NCBI GenBank assembly: GCA_002452095.1
Contig: DKEG01000013.1
Location: forward strand, 13,602 to 47,970
Source of the DNA: Bacteroidales bacterium UBA6828
GTDB lineage: Bacteria > Bacteroidota > Bacteroidia > Bacteroidales > Paludibacteraceae
Reading direction: 5' to 3'
Length of the DNA stretch: 34,369 nt
The number at the start of each line of letters is the position of its first letter. Position 1 is the stretch's first letter. Below the pieces are notes generated by a model, which had not been told where the DNA came from, did not search any database, and saw nothing but the letters and a program-made list of their open reading frames with translations. Of this stretch, positions 31,470 to 34,369 are shown one piece after another. The position numbers and the translations under genes were made by a program.

Positions 31470-31505
31470 GTTCTCTCTTGTCGGGGTACCCCGACAAGAG
31501 AGAAC
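31470..31505. repeat. 36-bp perfect palindrome
   Basis: From 31470 to 31505 the sequence equals its own reverse complement, with the centre between 31487 and 31488 inside GGTACC. The half site is GTTCTCTCTTGTCGGGGT. There is no loop, so it could extrude as a cruciform or be a recombination scar. It lies in gene-free DNA between two divergent fragments of IS30 transposase. Confidence 0.95.
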
Positions 31506-31611
31506 AGCGGTCGAAACATGGTCTACGACCTACTGCGCTAACAACACTTCTTTGCCACTTTGTTTGCAATTTCCAGCCCCGATTTCATCAGGTAGTTTCA
31601 ACAAGCAGTAC

Positions 31612-31641
31612 AAAAAACGGACTACGCATTTGCATAGTCCG
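31612..31641 (-). terminator. Hairpin with a T run on the minus strand
   Basis: CGGACTACGC (31618-31627) and GCATAGTCCG (31632-31641) pair with one C-A mismatch around a 4-nt loop. On the minus strand the stem is followed by six T residues (complement of 31612-31617). It could end leftward transcription coming from the IS30 remnant region; no gene needing it is evident. Confidence 0.5.
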
Positions 31642-31663
31642 CTGAAATTAAGTAATTTTTGTA

Positions 31664-31890
31664 TTGCTATGTATTAACACCTTATATTTTGCTGATCCGT
31701 ATAGTTCGTGGCAGAAAGGATGTATTGAGAATACGAACAAACTATACAACAATATATCCCAAAAGGAACTGATTTTGACACACTTACGGATGAACAAATA
31801 CTGCAGATTCAATATAAAATCAATCGAATACCCTGAGAAAAATTGAATTTCATGACACCTCTTGATTGCCTTTTCAAATATTTTCACTAA
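31664..31890 (+). pseudogene. IS30-family transposase remnant, C-terminal fragment
   Basis: On the plus strand the fragment reads TLYFADPYSSWQKGCIENTN then, after a one-base deletion near 31744, QYIPKGTDFDTLTDEQILQI, YKINRIP, an in-frame TGA (probably from CGA), and EKLNFMTPLDCLFKYFH ending at TAA 31888-31890. These are the hallmark C-terminal motifs of IS30 transposases (YFADPYSSWQRG-NENTN, QYIPKGTD, KINRRPRKKLNF). It points away from the N-terminal fragment at 31109-31361, so a simple deletion of one copy does not explain the pair. The final TAA overlaps the -7 box of the next gene. Confidence 0.85.
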
Positions 31891-31895
31891 CTTTG
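31865..31895 (+). promoter_or_regulatory. Promoter lying on the end of the IS30 remnant
   Basis: TAACTTTG (31888-31895) is a perfect -7 box; ATTG at 31865-31868 is a 3-of-4 match for the -33 box, 19 bp upstream. The -7 box includes the transposase stop codon. The expected transcript start is near 31902. Confidence 0.65.
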
Positions 31896-31902
31896 CACTT
31901 GC

Positions 31903-32556
31903 TTGTTGAATCTATGGCGTCTGTTTTTGCAAGAAGATACAATCGTATATCCGTACAAATTCACACAAACGGATATCAAAGATTGTGTTGTAGAAGATTT
32001 GCAACTTACCGGTATACACACAAAACAATCAATACTTCAAGAAGTTGCATTACAATCACCGGATGCCACCCTATCGGGGCATGAGTATTTCTTCGAGCAT
32101 AACTATAGCGTGTCTTTTCGCTATTATGACAAATGGAATACTCTGTTGTATTCAGTCGTAATTACCCCTGAAGATTACGCGAATGCTCTTGCTATCGGCA
32201 AGCAATTTCGATGCGACGAAGCAGATTTTCAAAAGGCAGAAGATATTGTCAAGACATTGTTGCCCATTGCGTATCTTGGGGAAGGTGCCGAGTTGACAGA
32301 TATCCGTCATACATATGATAACCTATACTACGTGATTCGATTTAAGGATATGTATTTCGCAGACGTGTGCCAAATAGATAAGTCTTACTTCCGACAGACT
32401 ATATTGTCTCATTTCGCGGAGTTGGAAGATGCTGTGGTCTCAATGGCGGAAATGAATCGGATGAACATTGTGTTTTCGTTGTGCGGTATAGACTCCGATA
32501 GAACTATAGACATAGTCATTACCCCGCAAGATTATATACAGACTGCCGAAAAATAA
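31903..32556 (+). CDS. Hypothetical cytosolic protein, start probably displaced by a frameshift
   Basis: About 210-217 residues, no signal peptide or membrane segment, no family recognised. Composition is acidic and aromatic, with two similar segments: LLYSVVITPEDYANALAIG (about residues 80-98) and IDIVITPQDYIQTAEK at the C terminus, each holding V-I-T-P-x-D-Y, so the protein may be an internal duplication. The open frame has only TTG starts (31903, 31906, 31927), and 31903 coincides with the predicted transcription start. An ATG at 31914 is out of frame by one base; losing one T in the T5 run at 31923-31928 would join it to the frame as MASVLQEDTIVYPYKF. The stop overlaps the ATG of a 38-residue ORF (TAATG). 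Confidence 0.65.
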   Translation: MLNLWRLFLQEDTIVYPYKFTQTDIKDCVVEDLQLTGIHTKQSILQEVALQSPDATLSGHEYFFEHNYSVSFRYYDKWNTLLYSVVITPEDYANALAIGKQFRCDEADFQKAEDIVKTLLPIAYLGEGAELTDIRHTYDNLYYVIRFKDMYFADVCQIDKSYFRQTILSHFAELEDAVVSMAEMNRMNIVFSLCGIDSDRTIDIVITPQDYIQTAEK

Positions 32557-32672
32557 TGATTGTATGCAGCAAATATGTTGAAGGTTTGTTTAGGTCTGAT
32601 GATTTTCAAGATCCTGAATATGAATATACAATTCCCATACCTCATAATACCGATTACGTAGAAAGGACGTAG
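32556..32672 (+). CDS. Small ORF, 38 residues, coupled to the upstream gene
   Basis: ATG 32556 shares its A with the upstream stop (TAATG), a standard arrangement for translational coupling. The product starts MIVCSKYVEGLFRSDDFQDP and is acidic and Tyr-rich. The stop TAG falls in the second unit of the ACGTAGAAAGG repeat, so the last residues (YVERT) are encoded by the repeat. It resembles no family known to me and may be the remnant of a longer gene cut by the repeat. Confidence 0.4.
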   Translation: MIVCSKYVEGLFRSDDFQDPEYEYTIPIPHNTDYVERT

Positions 32673-32688
32673 AAAGGACGTAGAAAGA
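32656..32688 (+). repeat. 11-bp tandem repeat ACGTAGAAAGG, three copies
   Basis: Units at 32656-32666, 32667-32677 and 32678-32688 (last base changed). The preceding ATT and the unit match the array after folK at 1-31 except for A to G at unit position 10. It supplies the stop codon of the small ORF and is followed at once by a terminator. Confidence 0.9.
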
Positions 32689-32690
32689 AT

Positions 32691-32723
32691 GGGCTTTTCT
32701 CGATAGGATAAGCCTGTTTTTTT
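32691..32723 (+). terminator. Intrinsic terminator
   Basis: GGGCTT (32691-32696) pairs with AAGCCT (32710-32715), one G-T pair, 13-nt loop, then G and seven T residues (32717-32723). It ends the transcript of the hypothetical gene at 31903. Confidence 0.75.
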
Positions 32724-32728
32724 ATGCA

Positions 32729-32807
32729 CTTTATGCGATATGTACAGTGTATAAAGTGTATAAAAACACCGCATAAAGGGTAATGTCGTTGCCGTCTCGT
32801 TGCCGTA
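32729..32807. repeat. Nested short repeats before the patatin gene
   Basis: CTTTATGCG (32729-32737) and CGCATAAAG (32770-32778) are perfect 9-bp inverted arms. Between them AGTGTATAA is repeated twice in tandem (32746-32763). Just after, TCGTTGCCGTC/TCGTTGCCGTA (32786-32807) is an 11-bp tandem duplication. No ORF is credible in 32673-32965; a weak promoter candidate TGACTTTG lies at 32939-32946. Confidence 0.75.
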
Positions 32808-32965
32808 ATTGGTACTATGAGGTATGGAAATCCTGCAAAAGGATAGGTCTTCAGGGCAACACAGGAAGAGAATTAGCATAATTTTTGCATGCAATCAACA
32901 GAATGAAAACTTTGTGTATATCGCAAAGTATATTTCGTTGACTTTGTAAAAATGCTTTATACAAT

Positions 32966-33808
32966 ATGAAAACCGGACTGGTATTGGAAGGTGGCGGAAT
33001 GCGTGGGATTTATACCTGCGGAGTGTTGGATATAATGATGGACAAGGGCTTTGAACCTGATGTGCTATGTGGCACATCGGCGGGTGCGCTTTTTGGTGTA
33101 AACCTTCCGTCCAAGCAACGTGGCAGAGCCTTTGATTACAATTATCGTTACTGCGACAATCCCGACTATGTCTCCATTCGTTCCCTCATTCGCACGGGCA
33201 ATATGGTGAATGTGGATTTTTCGTACAATCGTATTCCAAACGAGTTGGCTCCATTCGACGAAGCCGCATTCGAAGCCTCTAAGACTAAAGTATTCGCTAC
33301 TGTAACCAACGTCAAAACCGGTAAAGCCGAATACAAGCATATTGAGAATTGTATGACGCAGATCGACTGGCTCCGTGCGTCGGGGACGTTGCCGTTTATT
33401 TCTCATCGTGTGCATATCGGCAAAAATGAGTATCTGGATGGCGGATTGGTGGACAATATCCCGTTGGACAAGGCATTTGAGGAGGGGTGCGACAAGGTGA
33501 TTGTTGTACTGACGCGTCCTATTGAGTTCCGGCTGAATGAGCATATGTATTTGCTCAGCAAGATATTTTATCCGCAAGAAAAGAACCTGCAACAGGCATT
33601 GCGTGTGCGCAGTGCAAACTACAATAAACGTATGCAACAGGTGCGCCAACTGAAAGAGGAGGGTAAGATTTTTGTATTCTCGCCCGAAACGTTGTTGCCC
33701 GTGCGCCGTTTGGAACGCAACCCGTTCCATCTGAAGCAAGTCTATCACTTGGGACTCCGTGATGCCACCCGCGAATGGAACCTATTGGAGACCTACTTGC
33801 AGAAATAA
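32966..33808 (+). CDS. Patatin-like phospholipase
   Basis: A 280-residue cytosolic protein, typical of the short bacterial patatin group. The oxyanion-hole motif is GGGMRG (residues 9-14), the nucleophile Ser38 sits in GTSAG (36-40), and the catalytic Asp158 in DGG. Patatins are Ser-Asp dyad lipid acyl hydrolases. No signal peptide and no barrel domain are present, so this is not a surface FplA/PlpD-type enzyme. The C-terminal 100 residues (EKNLQQALRVRSANYNKRMQ) match the conserved tail of this group. The neighbouring IS scar and the convergent MMPL gene do not suggest a pathway. The start ATG gives MKTGLVLEGGG as expected. Confidence 0.92.
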   Translation: MKTGLVLEGGGMRGIYTCGVLDIMMDKGFEPDVLCGTSAGALFGVNLPSKQRGRAFDYNYRYCDNPDYVSIRSLIRTGNMVNVDFSYNRIPNELAPFDEAAFEASKTKVFATVTNVKTGKAEYKHIENCMTQIDWLRASGTLPFISHRVHIGKNEYLDGGLVDNIPLDKAFEEGCDKVIVVLTRPIEFRLNEHMYLLSKIFYPQEKNLQQALRVRSANYNKRMQQVRQLKEEGKIFVFSPETLLPVRRLERNPFHLKQVYHLGLRDATREWNLLETYLQK

Positions 33809-33859
33809 ACCGATACCTAAAATAGTTGCTCTTGTGTAAACGTATCAAAGGGGGATAAT

Positions 33860-34369
33860 CTAAAGACTATGTCTTTGCCATATACGCTTTTTGAGATTAT
33901 AGAATAGCGGCGGGATGGTGAATGCCATGAGTACGACAGAGGTCATACCGATAAGGGTGACGGCTCCGAGAGAGTGCATGGCGGGGTGCTTGGCGAAGAC
34001 GAGAACACCGATACCAATAAGCATAATGAGTGCGGAGAGCAGGATTTCGCTGCGGAACTGCGGCAGGATGGTCTTGCCCGTTTTGCGCTCATACTCCAAG
34101 CCCTCCACCATGAAGATGGTGTAGTCATCCCCCTGTCCGAAGACAAAGGTGGCAAGAATGATATTGATGATATTGAATTGAATACCAAATAAGTGCATAA
34201 GTCCGAGAATCCATATCCACGATATTGCCATAGGCACAAACGCCACCACTGCCAACCAAAGGTTGCGGAAACTGCACCATAAGAAGATGAACACTATCAG
34301 GGAGCAGGCAATACCGATATAGTCGAAGTTCTCCGAGAGGGAGGAAGTGATTTGGCTGTTCACCTGCTC
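33860..34369 (-). CDS. MMPL/RND-type transporter, C-terminal part (continues beyond the window)
   Basis: About 169 residues of the C-terminal membrane block. Hydrophobic segments start at IGIACSLIVFIFLW, LAVVAFVPMAISWIWILGLM, FNIINIILATFVFGQGDDYT and ILLSALIMLIGIGVLVFA, and LIGMTSVVLMAFTIPPLF. FGQGDDYTIFMVEGL is the hallmark G-x-x-x-D-Y segment of TM helix 10 in MMPL/HAE-type transporters, and EYERKTG the following loop. The gene reads in from the right edge, so the full protein, likely 750-800 residues, and its substrate cannot be judged. It converges on the patatin gene with a 51-bp gap. Confidence 0.88.
   Translation of the reverse strand, partial: EQVNSQITSSLSENFDYIGIACSLIVFIFLWCSFRNLWLAVVAFVPMAISWIWILGLMHLFGIQFNIINIILATFVFGQGDDYTIFMVEGLEYERKTGKTILPQFRSEILLSALIMLIGIGVLVFAKHPAMHSLGAVTLIGMTSVVLMAFTIPPLFYNLKKRIWQRHSL

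Noticed and set aside
31378..31569. 63-residue minus-strand ORF over the 36-bp palindrome
   Set aside because: It spans the palindrome, so the two halves encode unrelated residues, and shows no family features.
31648..31887. 79-residue minus-strand ORF
   Set aside because: It is antisense to the clearly recognisable IS30 transposase C-terminal remnant.
32532..32894. 120-residue minus-strand ORF
   Set aside because: It crosses a terminator, three repeat families and the end of the upstream gene; Cys/Phe-rich low-complexity reading only.
1..34369. CRISPR array
   Set aside because: The tandem repeats found have 9-11 bp units without spacers, and the 297-bp repeats are inside a coding region; no repeat-spacer pattern was seen.

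Overview
The window looks like chromosomal DNA of a Bacteroidales bacterium (Bacteroidota). Support comes from a SusC/RagA-type TonB-dependent receptor paired with a DUF5689 lipoprotein, DUF1573 and DUF4384 proteins, many short secreted proteins, a lipoprotein with an acidic surface-export signal, and promoters of the Bacteroidota type (-33 TTTG, -7 TAnnTTTG, about 20 bp apart). It is gene dense, with no tRNA, rRNA or CRISPR array that I could see. The species cannot be fixed from this sequence.

Left part, 1-15.8 kb, all on the minus strand: folK and a cvpA-family gene; a strong hairpin terminator; a DUF5689 lipoprotein and a 1228-residue TonB-dependent receptor; an AT-rich AAA-ATPase/TOPRIM-like gene pair that resembles two-gene anti-phage systems; then housekeeping genes asnS, dnaB, meaB, a DUF1573 gene, and the bifunctional (p)ppGpp enzyme gene. 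Middle, 16.1-18.2 kb, plus strand: an N-acetylmuramoyl-L-alanine amidase and an MCE lipid-transport protein. Next, 18.2-18.8 kb holds no convincing protein but has a near-ideal promoter, a set of nested helices and an intrinsic terminator, so I read it as a roughly 520-nt noncoding RNA gene.

The accessory part, 18.8-31.1 kb, is a plus-strand run of envelope proteins: an LPP20-like protein, a DUF4384 protein, three proteins that share modules (one a lipoprotein with seven fibronectin-III-like repeats, five of them at an exact 297-bp period), a secreted caspase-like protease and a secreted transglutaminase-like protein. Set inside this run is an AT-rich three-gene block (DUF2971, HEPN-like, putative phage abortive infection membrane protein) that looks like a defence insertion.

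The right part, 31.1-34.4 kb, holds an intrinsic terminator, two divergent fragments of an IS30-family transposase separated by a 36-bp perfect palindrome, a small gene apparently driven by a promoter lying on the end of the IS remnant, a translationally coupled 38-residue ORF, a patatin-like phospholipase, and the C-terminal end of an MMPL/RND-type transporter running off the window. A recurring oddity is a set of short tandem repeats with 11-bp period in intergenic DNA (four places); one family supplies the stop codon of the gene it follows in two unrelated places.
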